This document shows, piece by piece, positions 26,944 through 35,260 of a stretch of 64,000 nt of DNA. A program made the translations under genes and the position numbers. The notes under the pieces are model-generated. The model was not told the DNA's origin. It searched no databases and saw only the letters and a program-made list of their open reading frames with translations. How positions within the stretch are numbered: the first letter of the stretch is position 1; every line of letters begins with the position of its first letter. The stretch comes from Hoeflea phototrophica DFL-43 (GTDB lineage Bacteria > Pseudomonadota > Alphaproteobacteria > Rhizobiales > Rhizobiaceae), in contig NZ_CM002917.1 of NCBI RefSeq assembly GCF_000154705.2, positions 4,307,408 through 4,371,407 on the forward strand. The letters are read 5' to 3'.

Positions 26944-28533
26944 TCACTTCTTCTTCGGCAGGCCGGGAAGGCCGCCACCCAGTCCCGGAAGCTTCGGCCC
27001 GCCCAGGCCTGGAAGACCACCGGGCAATCCACCCGGCATGCCACCGGGAAGGCCGCCCGGCAAACCACCCTTGCCGAGACCGGCGGCCTCGGCCTGCTTC
27101 TGGAGCGCCTCAAGCTGCTTCGGGTCCATCTTCGACAGATCCGGCATGCCGCCCATGCCACCCATACCGCCGGGCAGGCCCATTTTCTGGGCCAGGCCGC
27201 CCATGGCCGCGCGCATCATGCCGCCACCCTTGCCCTTGCCGCCCATGGCTTTCATCATGTCACCCATCTGCCGGTGCATCTTGAGAAGCTTGTTGATGGC
27301 GGCGGCATCGGTGCCCGAACCGGCGGCGATACGCTTTTTGCGGCTGTGCTTCAAGATATCGGGATTGGCGCGCTCGGCCTTGGTCATCGAGCCGATGATG
27401 GCGAGCTGGCGGGCAAACGTCTTGTCATCCATGCCGGCGGCCGACATCTGGTCCTTCATCTTGCCCATGCCGGGCATCATGCCCATGATCCCGCCCATGC
27501 CGCCAAGCTTCTGCATCTGCCCGAGCTGGTCGGCCAGATCATTGAGATCGAACTTGCCGGATTTCATCCGGGCGGCCATGGTCTGCGCCTTTTCGGCGTC
27601 GAAATTCTCCGCCGCCTTTTCGACCAGGCTGACGATGTCGCCCATGCCGAGGATGCGGTCGGCGACGCGGCGGGGATGGAATTCCTCGAGCGCATCCATC
27701 TTTTCGCCGGTGCCGATCAGCTTGATCGGCTTGCCGGTGACGGCGCGCATCGACAGCGCGGCACCGCCGCGACCATCGCCGTCCATGCGGGTCAGAACCA
27801 GGCCGGAAATGCCGACGCGCTCGTCGAAATTGCGGGCCAGGTTGACCGCGTCCTGGCCGGTCAGCGCATCGGCCACCAGCAGGATTTCATGCGGGTTGGC
27901 GCGGCGCTTGATCTCGGCCATTTCGGCCATCAGCGGCTCGTCGATATGGGTGCGGCCGGCGGTATCGAGAATGACCACGTCGTGGCCGCCGAGCTTGGCC
28001 GCCTGCACCGCGCGCGCGGCGATGTCGGTGGGCGACTGGCCGGCAATGATCGGCAATGTGGCGACCCCGGTCTGCTCGCCCAACTGCCTGAGCTGTTCCT
28101 GCGCCGCCGGCCGCCGCGTGTCGAGCGAGGCCATCAGCACTTTCTTGCGGTCGCGCTTTTCCAGCCGTGCCGCGATCTTGGCCGAGGTCGTGGTCTTGCC
28201 CGAGCCCTGCAGGCCGACCATCATGATGACGACGGGCGCGGCGGCATTGAGATCGATGGCAACGCCTTCTTCGCCCAGAAGCGCCACCAGCTCGTCGTGG
28301 ACAAGCTTGACCACCATCTGGCCCGGCTTGATCGACTTGACGATCTCGGCGCCGACGGCCTTTTCGCGCACCCGGTCGGTGAAGCCGCGGACCACTTCCA
28401 GCGCCACGTCGGCCTCCAGAAGCGCGCGGCGAACCTCGCGCATGGCTTCCGACACATCCTTGTCCGACAGGGCGCCGCGCCCGGTCAGATTGTTGAGGAT
28501 GGAGCCAAGCCGGTCCTGGAGATTTTCAAACAT
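26944..28533 (-). CDS. ffh: signal recognition particle protein Ffh
   Basis: A protein of 529 residues starting at MFENLQDRLGSILNNLTG (28533). The GTPase NG domain has GLQGSGKTTTSAKIAARLEK (P-loop), DTRRPAAQEQLRQLG, DTAGRTHID and TRMDGDGRGGAALS. The M domain is Met- and Gly-rich, with MPGMGKMKDQMSAAGMDDK and RIAAGSGT for SRP RNA binding. The last 60 residues are unusual Gly/Leu/Pro repeats (GGLPGGLPGGMPGG). It targets nascent membrane proteins to FtsY, encoded at 44676-46271. Confidence 0.98.
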   Translation of the reverse strand: MFENLQDRLGSILNNLTGRGALSDKDVSEAMREVRRALLEADVALEVVRGFTDRVREKAVGAEIVKSIKPGQMVVKLVHDELVALLGEEGVAIDLNAAAPVVIMMVGLQGSGKTTTSAKIAARLEKRDRKKVLMASLDTRRPAAQEQLRQLGEQTGVATLPIIAGQSPTDIAARAVQAAKLGGHDVVILDTAGRTHIDEPLMAEMAEIKRRANPHEILLVADALTGQDAVNLARNFDERVGISGLVLTRMDGDGRGGAALSMRAVTGKPIKLIGTGEKMDALEEFHPRRVADRILGMGDIVSLVEKAAENFDAEKAQTMAARMKSGKFDLNDLADQLGQMQKLGGMGGIMGMMPGMGKMKDQMSAAGMDDKTFARQLAIIGSMTKAERANPDILKHSRKKRIAAGSGTDAAAINKLLKMHRQMGDMMKAMGGKGKGGGMMRAAMGGLAQKMGLPGGMGGMGGMPDLSKMDPKQLEALQKQAEAAGLGKGGLPGGLPGGMPGGLPGGLPGLGGPKLPGLGGGLPGLPKKK

Positions 28534-28796
28534 TACGTCGTCCTGTTTTTGCTGAAGCGGTCTCCAGCCCATATGGGACGACCATTACCCAAAGCCAAAC
28601 AACACCCGAGGGCGCATCGCGCTGTCGGGTGGTGACCTCCGGGATCGATTTTACACCACTTGGGGTCCCGGTCGGCGGCTCGGAGTCATGCTCGTCGCAG
28701 ATTTGCGTGGGGTAAACAGGAAAAGGGGGGCTGAGTCAAGGTTTGGGGGCGGGGGAGGCTCAGCCGGCGATTTCGCGGCAACCGGCGCTCCGGTCC

Positions 28797-28930
28797 CTAA
28801 AACGACACCGGCCACTTCTGGGCGGAATGCATCACGGTCAGGACTCGACATGGCTGTATGTCAAGCGATAGGCGATGATTTAGGGCGCATCCGCCAGCAC
28901 CAGTTCGCGCGTGGTCTTGATCCTGCCAGG
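28797..28930 (-). pseudogene. ParE-type toxin remnant
   Basis: In the frame starting near 28930 the minus strand reads PGRIKTTRELVLADAP, then a TAA where ParE proteins have an aromatic residue, then IIAYRLTYSHVES and a stop. After a one-base shift it reads MHSAQKWPVSF. This is the C-terminal half of a ParE/RelE toxin (family pattern GR--GTREL---TPY-I-YR------IL-V-H---WP) with one nonsense change and one frameshift. The 5' half is missing and appears fused to the antitoxin gene upstream. Function is certainly lost. Confidence 0.75.
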
Positions 28931-29127
28931 ACAGCTATGGCCGCCTGGTTGACGCCCTCGCCAACCCCCGCCTCGATTTCGGCAAGCTGCCGCTCTTCAC
29001 GGGCGACAAAGTCCTCGATCGCCTTGGCAGCCATGTAGGCGCGGGAGCGATCCTGCTTTGCAGCGAGTTGTTCGAGCCGATCTGCGTTTTCATCGGGCAC
29101 GCGGACGATAACGGCGGACATGGTCAT
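28861..29127 (-). CDS. CopG/RHH antitoxin, C-terminus disrupted
   Basis: A protein of 88 residues. Residues 3-52 form a ribbon-helix-helix DNA-binding domain typical of ParD/CopG antitoxins (SAVIVRVPDENADRLEQLAAKQDRSRAYMAAKAIEDFVAREERQLAEIEAG). After residue 55 the sequence loses family character and ends in basic, tryptophan-containing residues that come from out-of-frame reading of the parE remnant. A deletion has fused the two genes. It may still bind its operator; its partner toxin is dead. Confidence 0.7.
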   Translation of the reverse strand: MTMSAVIVRVPDENADRLEQLAAKQDRSRAYMAAKAIEDFVAREERQLAEIEAGVGEGVNQAAIAVLAGSRPRANWCWRMRPKSSPIA

Positions 29128-29261
29128 GAGGCTCGCGTTGATTCATTGTGAGTTTATGGGAACCATCAGGCTCATCAAGATATCAGGCCATTCCGACACT
29201 TATTGCCGACGGAAGTATAATGTATTCTGTGTTCGCAGCATCGAAGTCATCAATTGCGAAG

Positions 29262-29615
29262 CTAAGCAAGATACAAGCCTAGCCGCTCTTTGGCTTCCTG
29301 CTTTAGGGAAGCCGCGGTCATATCTTTCATAATAAAAATCGTACCACCACCACCGAGTTGGCTTGTGGCCCCTTTGGTTTTCTTCCAAATCGTATCCAAC
29401 CGGATGGCCGCGAGATAGTCGTGAACCTGATTGGTTATCCGGTAGACACCTTATTTACAGATTCAAAAACCCGCATCACATAGATGCTCGGCGTGCTGAT
29501 GCCGCTTCTGCTCATCGGTTGACATGTTGAGATGCTCCGCAGCCGAAAGATAAGGCTCCGTAGATTTCTCGATCTCTAACAACAGCTCGCGAATATAGTC
29601 ATCATCCCGCGTCAT
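29262..29615 (-). pseudogene. DUF2513-like gene with two in-frame stop codons
   Basis: A 118-codon frame from the ATG at 29615 (AAGG ribosome site) to the TAG at 29264 reads MTRDDDYIRELLLEIEKS, then AEHLNMSTDEQKRHQHAEHLCDAGF, a TGA, three codons, a TAA, then GVYRITNQVHDYLAAIRLDTIWKKTK and a Gly-rich end. The layout matches DUF2513: an M-RD-D-IR--LL-IE start, a C-terminal HDYL-A-R-DTIW-K-K with Gly-Gly-Gly. Reading frame is kept on both sides of the stops, so two substitutions, or a small in-frame loss, inactivated it. DUF2513 genes are phage/island associated. Confidence 0.65.
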
Positions 29616-29718
29616 GGTTCACCTTCAGTTTTCGGCTTTTTTCGGAGCCATCACACTTTAATGCCTTGGCCAAGGTTACGTCTCTGGCTCGAACTTCGCT
29701 CCACAATAACCACATCCA

Positions 29719-30000
29719 CTAAAACTCCTGCGCTGCCACATCCTGCCGTCCATGAATGACGCGCAAAACTATGACGGCATCACCATCGATGCGGAAATAG
29801 ATACAGCGTTCGCGGTAGGGGAGGGCTCTCAGTCCTGGACGTATCCAATCACGGGGCACACCCGTGAATCCGGTTTTGGCAATCCACTCGATCTTCGCGT
29901 TGAGGTCGGCCACAAACCTGGTGGCAATGCCGACGTCCTCGTGGGCGAGATAGATAAAAATCTCTGTCAGGTCGTCCTGCGCTTTCGGCGCGAGAACTAG
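29719..30000 (-). pseudogene. ParE/RelE toxin gene cut off from its 5' end by an IS element
   Basis: About 93 toxin residues remain after the CTAG target site: LVLAPKAQDDLTEIFIYLAHEDVGIATRFVADLNAKIEWIAKTGFTGVPRDWIRPGLRALPYRERCIYFRIDGDAVIVLRVIHGRQDV. This is a nearly whole ParE: N-terminal helices, the P-GLR-LPYRE strand, and the C-terminal V-R--HGRQD. Only the first few codons lie on the far side of the insertion, at the end of the parD gene. Its own start codon was not clear (possibly an unusual ATT). Expression would now depend on the IS; the current frame extends into IS sequence. Confidence 0.8.
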
Positions 30001-30839
30001 GGCCTGTGGACATTCAGGATTCCCATCGGGTTTGATTTCTGATTCAAACTTTCCAAACGGAGGTTTGAATGAACGAGCAGCGCTTTGTGGTGACGGATGA
30101 TGTATGGCAGCGACTTGAGCCGCATTTGCGTGGAAAGGCCAGCGATGCGGGAGCCACGGCAAGAGACAATCGGCTGTTTCTTGAATCAGTTTTTTGGCGC
30201 GTTCGGACCGGCTCACCATGGCGCGACCTGCCGCCAGCTTTCGGGAATTGGAACAGTCAGTTTCGGCGGTTTCGCCGCTGGGCGAAGGCGGGAGTATTCG
30301 AGGGTCTTTTCAAAGCCATGAGCGGTGACCCCGACCTCGAATATGCGCTCATCGACGGCACCATTGTTCAGGTTCACCAGAAGGCAGCTGGCGCAAAAGG
30401 GGGACTCAGGCTCAGGCCATCGGGCGCTCACGCGGCGGCCTGACGACCAAAATCGTTGCACTCGTCGATGCTCTTGGCAACTTGGTCCGCTTTCTGCTGC
30501 TGCCGGGTCATGCGCACGACATGAAAGGCGTTGCGCCGCTGATCCGGGATGTCTCCTTCGGCGCGCTAATGGCGGATAAAGCATTCGACGCGAACTGGCT
30601 TCTAGAGGAGTTGGATGAGCGTGGCGCAAGCGCCGTGATCCCACCGAAATCAAACCGAAAGCAACAGCGTGACTACGATGTCGAAGCCTACAAGTGGCGG
30701 CATCTGGTTGAAAACTACTTCGCGAAGATCAAGGAATTCAGAGGCATAGCAACACGCTATGACAAAACGGACTGTAGCTACACAGCCAGTTGGAACCTTG
30801 CCGCGACCCTGATTGCGTCAAGATGATTGTCCACAGGCC
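30001..30839 (+). mobile_element. IS5-family (IS427-group-like) insertion sequence, 839 bp
   Basis: The ends are inverted: GGCCTGTGGACA at 30001 and TGTCCACAGGCC ending at 30839, with one or two internal differences. The element is flanked by a 4-base CTAG direct repeat at 29997-30000 and 30840-30843. It contains two overlapping frames of a DDE transposase joined by a frameshift at an A4G5 run near 30395-30403. It interrupts a parDE operon exactly at the antitoxin stop. The copy looks complete and may still be active. Confidence 0.9.
30069..30826 (+). CDS. IS5-family transposase, two frames (programmed frameshift)
   Basis: Frame A (30069-30443, 124 residues) begins MNEQRFVVTDDVWQRLEPHL and contains WRVRTGSPWRDLPPAFGNWNSQFRRFRRW and the first catalytic Asp in YALIDGTIVQVH. 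Frame B, one base back, runs from about 30395 to the stop at 30826 with RSRGGLTTKIVALVDALG, the second Asp in ADKAFDANWLLEEL, and the Glu in HLVENYFAKIKEFRGIATRYDKT. The DDE triad and the Y(2)R-type end are intact. The A4G5 run is the probable slip site for a minus-one shift. Confidence 0.88.
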
Positions 30840-31118
30840 CTAGTCTTTTTGAGACAATCTTACCATTCCCCGTTTCACGATTTCGTCTGTAATGTCTTGG
30901 CCACCAGCATACTCGATACCTTCGCCCGCTGCAATTTCTGCGTCAGCAATGTCCACCAATGCACGCGTTTCGACAAGGCGGGTTTCATAATCCTCCAGCA
31001 TCCGCAGACCAGCCCGAACAACTTCACTCGCATTGTTGAAGCGTCCAGACGCAACTTTCTCGGCAATAAAGGCTTCGTAGCGGTCTCCGACCACATAAGA
31101 TTTCTTCACATTCGCCAT
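30840..31118 (-). CDS. ParD-type RHH antitoxin
   Basis: A protein of 92 residues. The N-terminal ribbon-helix-helix region [41 protein letters not shown] is a typical ParD. Its C-terminal acidic part ([26 protein letters not shown]) would wrap around the toxin. Its TAG stop lies inside the CTAG target duplication, so the IS insertion left the antitoxin complete. Its cognate toxin at 29719-30000 is on the far side of the IS. AAAGGG upstream is its ribosome site. Confidence 0.85.
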   Translation of the reverse strand: MANVKKSYVVGDRYEAFIAEKVASGRFNNASEVVRAGLRMLEDYETRLVETRALVDIADAEIAAGEGIEYAGGQDITDEIVKRGMVRLSQKD

Positions 31119-31423
31119 GGCTCAGCCCTTTCTTTGTGGCCGATCATGACACAAAGTGAGAATAGTTCCTACTTTTTCTGATACGTGAATCCCATACGCA
31201 TCCAGCACATGGCGAAAATAGGCCACGGCGAACTCGCTTGACTGCCAGCGCATCTCCAAGCCCGCATTTGTGACTTCACACTCCTGAACGACAGTTCTCG
31301 CACTCCCCCAGCCGCCGCATCCTCCCCAACCCGCCATCCAGCAAAAAATCCCGGCACCCTCCCCCTATTCTTGCCAGCTTGTTTTGCTATCTTCTAATAT
31401 TGATGCGGAGTTTGAGGCGCCCC
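31119..31423. other. 305-base gap, possible short frame only
   Basis: A minus-strand frame at 31122-31337 (71 codons; e.g. VVQECEVTNAGLEMRWQSSEFAVAYFRHVLDAYG) ends four bases before the parD start. Its N-terminal part is Gly/Trp-rich and weak. It might be the remains of an upstream gene of the parDE operon; evidence is too thin to call a gene. Nothing else was seen. Confidence 0.3.
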
Positions 31424-32059
31424 ATGTACCCCACCTACACCAGATCAGAACGCATTGCCGACGGCAGCATGCACGCCATCGGGGTCACCGGGGCACTGCT
31501 CGGTGCGATCCTGTTGCTGGTGTGGGCGGCGCCGGTCGCCTCGCCCTTGGAAATCACGGCCATCTCGGTCTACGCGATCACGCTGATTGGCACATTCTCG
31601 GCCTCGGCGTTTTACCACATGACCCCGTGGGAGAGCCTCCGGCCGGTTCTGCGGCGGATCGATCATGCGGCGATCTATCTGAAGATCGCCGGCACCTATA
31701 CGCCTCTGGTGGTGATGATCGGTTCCGGACTGGCCTATGTGGTTCTTGCCGTTGTCTGGGCCCTGGCGCTGGTCGGCATGGTGCTCAAGCTGGTGTTCTG
31801 GAGCAAGCCCGGTCAGTTCGGCCCCGCGCTCTATCTGATCATGGGGTGGATGAGCGTGGTGCTGTTCTGGTCGGCATGGTCACAACTGCCCATTGGCTAC
31901 ATCATCGCCGGTGGACTGCTCTACACCGTCGGCGTGGTGTTTTACGCGGCGAAGAAAATGAAATTCTCGAACGCGATCTGGCATGGTTTCGTCATTGCGG
32001 CGTCGGCCTGTTTCTTTGCGGCCATCACGGTTGTGACAACACAGCCGGCCATCGCCTAA
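31424..32059 (+). CDS. hemolysin III / YqfA-family membrane protein
   Basis: A protein of 211 residues beginning MYPTYTRSERIADGSMHAIG (31424, GAGG upstream). Seven hydrophobic segments and the PAQR-like motifs SASAFYHMTP, RIDHAAIYLKIAGTYTP and IWHGFVIAAS are present; these Ser/His/Asp/His positions form the metal site of the superfamily. Bacterial members act in membrane homeostasis; the haemolysin name is historical. The gene is alone on the plus strand. Confidence 0.93.
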   Translation: MYPTYTRSERIADGSMHAIGVTGALLGAILLLVWAAPVASPLEITAISVYAITLIGTFSASAFYHMTPWESLRPVLRRIDHAAIYLKIAGTYTPLVVMIGSGLAYVVLAVVWALALVGMVLKLVFWSKPGQFGPALYLIMGWMSVVLFWSAWSQLPIGYIIAGGLLYTVGVVFYAAKKMKFSNAIWHGFVIAASACFFAAITVVTTQPAIA

Positions 32060-32078
32060 CCGTATCGTTCAGCCCGGT

Positions 32079-32654
32079 TCAGACGACCAAAAACATGTCA
32101 GAGCGCAGAGTGCGCAATGTCTCTAAGCGCCGGCGCATTTCTGGCGAGAAGGCATTGTTTTCGATGCACATCATTTTCAGCTTTGGGGCATCGAGCGCAA
32201 ATTGCATGAGTGCTTCGCCGCTCTCATCACCCAGGTCACAGCCGACCATCCCGATCTCCGGGAGCGAGGCAGGCAAGGCGTCGACGAGGGCAACGGCACC
32301 GGTCTCGCCGATCTCTTGATTGTAGCTGATGCTGAATGAGCGCATCGCGCGCGCATCGTGCAAACGCAGCGCGTTCAGCCCCTGAGCGATCGCCAGCGCA
32401 TCTTGCGGGCTCAAGCCGGCCCGGCGCAGATGCAGATCGAACCCGGACGCCGGAAAGCCATCCGCCTCCAGTTTCGCGGCCATCTGGCTGCAGACCGGTT
32501 TGCCAATCTCGCGTAGCGCTGCAATCAACGCTTGGCCCGCCATGCCGTCAATTCCTTCCAGCTTGACCCCTGCATAGGTCACGGTCGACAAGAAAGACGG
32601 CCCGACTGCGCCGATCAAAGCAAGCTTCCTGAGAAATTTCCGTCGCCACATCAT
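32079..32654 (-). CDS. secreted leucine-rich-repeat (ribonuclease-inhibitor-like) protein
   Basis: A protein of about 191 residues if started at the double ATG at 32654; further upstream sequence lacks coding character. A strong signal peptide of about 28 residues (MMWRRKFLRKLALIGAVG...) ends TYA. The mature part has repeats of the form L-----L---LPEIGMVGCDLGDESGEALMQFALDAPKLKMMCIENNAF, a helix-strand LRR of the RI type, in about three units. There are no close neighbours. The role is unknown; export suggests an envelope or outside target. Confidence 0.62.
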   Translation of the reverse strand: MMWRRKFLRKLALIGAVGPSFLSTVTYAGVKLEGIDGMAGQALIAALREIGKPVCSQMAAKLEADGFPASGFDLHLRRAGLSPQDALAIAQGLNALRLHDARAMRSFSISYNQEIGETGAVALVDALPASLPEIGMVGCDLGDESGEALMQFALDAPKLKMMCIENNAFSPEMRRRLETLRTLRSDMFLVV

Positions 32655-32843
32655 TGCAGCCCATCTGACCAGAGCGAAAGACTGTCTGGCATATAATCCA
32701 CAAGCCGGCTGGCCGCCAGACCTTAACTGATATGTCTCAAACTCGCATAGAGCCATGCGCCTGTAATCAAGACCAATACCAAGGGAAGGTGCGACATCCC
32801 GCACAAGCGGTACAATCATCGCGCCCCAATCTTGCACGCCCCT

Positions 32844-34610
32844 CTAAAACCCCCACACCCAGACGATCATCGGCACCGAAACGGCAATCACGATCACCTC
32901 GAGGATCAGGCCCATGCGCCAGTAGTCGCCGAACTGGTAGTTGCCCGGGCCCATGATGATGGTGTTGTTCTTGTGCCCGATCGGGGTGAGGAAGGCGCAG
33001 GAGGCGGCGACCGCCACGCCCATCAGGAACGGGTCGGGACTGACATCGAGCGTATTGGCGATGCTGACTCCGATCGGGGCCGCGATCAGCGCGGTGGCGA
33101 CATTGTTGAGAAAGTCCGACAGTGTCATGGTGATCACCATCAGCACCATGAGCACCGCCCAGGGCGGCAGGTCGACGGTCTGGGTGACGATGAGCCCGGC
33201 AATCAGCTGGCTGCCCCCGGTCTGCTCAAGTGCTGCCCCCACCGGAATCAGGCAGGCCAGCAGCACGATCACCTTCCACTCGATCAGCGCGTAGAAATCG
33301 CGCCCGCCGATCACCCCGAGCGCCAGATAGGCCACCACGCACAGACCCAATGAAATTGTCAGCGGCGCAACGCCGATCACGGTAAGCGCAATCGAGGCCG
33401 CGAAAATCGCCAGTGCGGCGAGCGCCTTGGTCCGCTGCAACACCTCAAGCCGGCGGTTTTCCAGCGGCAGCACACCGAGCCAGGCGCTGGCGGCGGCAAT
33501 GTTGTCATCCGGCCCGATCAAAAGCAGTACGTCGCCGGCCTTCACCGGCAGATTGCGCACCCGCTCGCGGAACCGCTTGCCCTGGCGCGAAACACCCAGC
33601 AGCGTCACACCGTGTTTCTGAACCAGCCGCAAGCCTGCCGTGGTCCGGCCAACAATGCGCGCGTCTTCTGGCACGATCACCTCGACAAGGCTCAGGGACT
33701 TGCCCAGCAACCCCCCATGGTGCTCGGCCCCGACCGTATCGAGCTCGGCCGCGCCCATGAACGCCTCGATCTGCTTGGGATCGCCTTCCAGCGCCAGAAA
33801 ATCGCCCTGCCGGAGTTCGCGGGCACGCGAGAAGCCCGGCAGCCGCTTGCCCTGCCGCACAAGGCCCAGGATCGTGACGTCACTGTCATTGGCGAGGGAA
33901 TAGAGGTCGCCGACGGTCTGACCGATCGATCTGGAGCCCTCCTTCACCCGCGCTTCGGCAACGTAGAGGCCCGCATCGCCTTCCAGCGAGACGGCATCGG
34001 GGCGCGCGGGCAGCAGACGCCAGCCGATGAAGGCCACATAGGCAATGCCGACAACAGCAACCGCGATGCCCACCGGCGCGAAATCGAACATAGAGAACGG
34101 CGCGCCGAGCGCATCCTCGCGGTATTGGGCAATCACGATGTTGGGCGGCGTGCCGATCAGGGTGATCATTCCGCCCAGAATGGTGCCGAAGGACAGCGGC
34201 ATCAGCGAGAGCGAAACCGCCCGTTTGGCCTTGCGCGCCGCATCGATGTCGAGCGTCATCAACAAGGCCAGGGCCGCGACATTGTTGATCACCGCAGACA
34301 ACGCCGCACCGGCCACCGCCATCACCCCGATATGGACAGGAAGCGGCCGGTCTGAAGAGATGACGAAGCGGGCGATCAGCTCGACCGCGCCGGAATTCAT
34401 CAGCCCGCGCGAGACGATCAGAACAAGCGCGATGATGACGACGGCGGGATGGCCGAAGCCGCCAAAGGCCGCACCCGGCTCGATCAGCCCGAGCAGCACC
34501 GTGGCAAGCAAGGCGACAAACGCCACCAGATCGTAGCGGAACCGGCCCCACACCAGCATCCCGAACAGGACGATCAGAATTCCAAAAAGCATGATCTGTT
34601 CGGTGGTCAT
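32844..34610 (-). CDS. SLC13-family permease with two TrkA-C (RCK_C) domains
   Basis: A protein of 588 residues starting at MTTEQIMLFG (34610). About ten membrane helices in two halves flank a soluble middle. Helix regions hold GTPPNIVIAQYREDALG and SDFLNNVATALIAAPIG, the SNT/SNN-like motifs of the divalent-anion transporter family. The cytoplasmic middle holds two RCK_C modules (residues about 205-290 and 295-380), with IVGRTTAGLRLVQKHGVTLLGVSRQG in the second. Transported ion is probably sulfate, a dicarboxylate or a similar anion; this cannot be fixed from sequence. Confidence 0.9.
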   Translation of the reverse strand: MTTEQIMLFGILIVLFGMLVWGRFRYDLVAFVALLATVLLGLIEPGAAFGGFGHPAVVIIALVLIVSRGLMNSGAVELIARFVISSDRPLPVHIGVMAVAGAALSAVINNVAALALLMTLDIDAARKAKRAVSLSLMPLSFGTILGGMITLIGTPPNIVIAQYREDALGAPFSMFDFAPVGIAVAVVGIAYVAFIGWRLLPARPDAVSLEGDAGLYVAEARVKEGSRSIGQTVGDLYSLANDSDVTILGLVRQGKRLPGFSRARELRQGDFLALEGDPKQIEAFMGAAELDTVGAEHHGGLLGKSLSLVEVIVPEDARIVGRTTAGLRLVQKHGVTLLGVSRQGKRFRERVRNLPVKAGDVLLLIGPDDNIAAASAWLGVLPLENRRLEVLQRTKALAALAIFAASIALTVIGVAPLTISLGLCVVAYLALGVIGGRDFYALIEWKVIVLLACLIPVGAALEQTGGSQLIAGLIVTQTVDLPPWAVLMVLMVITMTLSDFLNNVATALIAAPIGVSIANTLDVSPDPFLMGVAVAASCAFLTPIGHKNNTIIMGPGNYQFGDYWRMGLILEVIVIAVSVPMIVWVWGF

Positions 34611-34796
34611 GGGGCGTGGTCTCTCGTGTCCTGGACGTGAAATTCCCGGCTGAGGGGTACATGGACCATGCCCATGGTCAACCCCGGCACTCACGACCCG
34701 ATCACAACGACGGACACATAACGCGCCCGCCGCTCGTCTGACAAATTTGAAGTCCATGCTATTGCGTGTAAACTACACCTATTGTATATACCCATC

Positions 34797-35258
34797 ATGT
34801 TCAATCATGAAGACATCGTCCTGCACTGGGTCAACCGGATCGGATTTCTCAGCCGAAGCGAACTGGCGGCGCGGTTTCGCGCGGCCGGCCATTCGATCAG
34901 CGCCGAAGAATGGGCGCTGCTGCTGATGCTCTGGGCAAAGGGGCCGAGAACGCCAGGCGAGCTGGCTCAGGAAACGGTCAAGGACCGGACCACCGTCACC
35001 CGGCTGATCGACGCCATGGTGCGCAAAGACCTGGTCACCCGTTCCGAGGATTTAGCCGACAGACGCCGCAGCATCATAACACTCAGCCGCCACGGCGAAG
35101 ACCTCAAACACCTTCTGATCCCCATAGCCCAGGCCTTCATCGCCGAGGCCGTCGCCGAAATCCCGGTCGACGACATGGAAACAACCCTACGGACCTTGCG
35201 GAAAATCACCGAAACACTGACAGCGCGCACAGGCCCGGACGCCCCCGAAAGGAGCTGA
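34797..35258 (+). CDS. MarR-family transcriptional regulator
   Basis: A protein of 153 residues from the ATG at 34797. The winged helix reads ISAEEWALLLMLWAKGPRTPGELAQETVKDRTTVTRLIDAMVRKDLVTRSEDLADRRRSIITLSRHGEDL, the family pattern including the DRR wing. It ends one codon before the ribosome site of the deiodinase-like gene: its stop is at 35258, and that ATG is at 35261. The two are therefore an operon, and this gene presumably controls it. No operator was identified. Confidence 0.92.
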   Translation: MFNHEDIVLHWVNRIGFLSRSELAARFRAAGHSISAEEWALLLMLWAKGPRTPGELAQETVKDRTTVTRLIDAMVRKDLVTRSEDLADRRRSIITLSRHGEDLKHLLIPIAQAFIAEAVAEIPVDDMETTLRTLRKITETLTARTGPDAPERS

Positions 35259-35260
35259 AC

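Noticed and set aside
26875..28635. long plus-strand frame of about 586 codons opposite ffh
   Set aside because: Shadow of the ffh gene, with no motif or ribosome site.
31122..31337. 71-codon minus-strand frame upstream of parD
   Set aside because: Part of it looks protein-like, but the N-terminus is low-complexity and no start signal or family supports it; mentioned only as a gap note.
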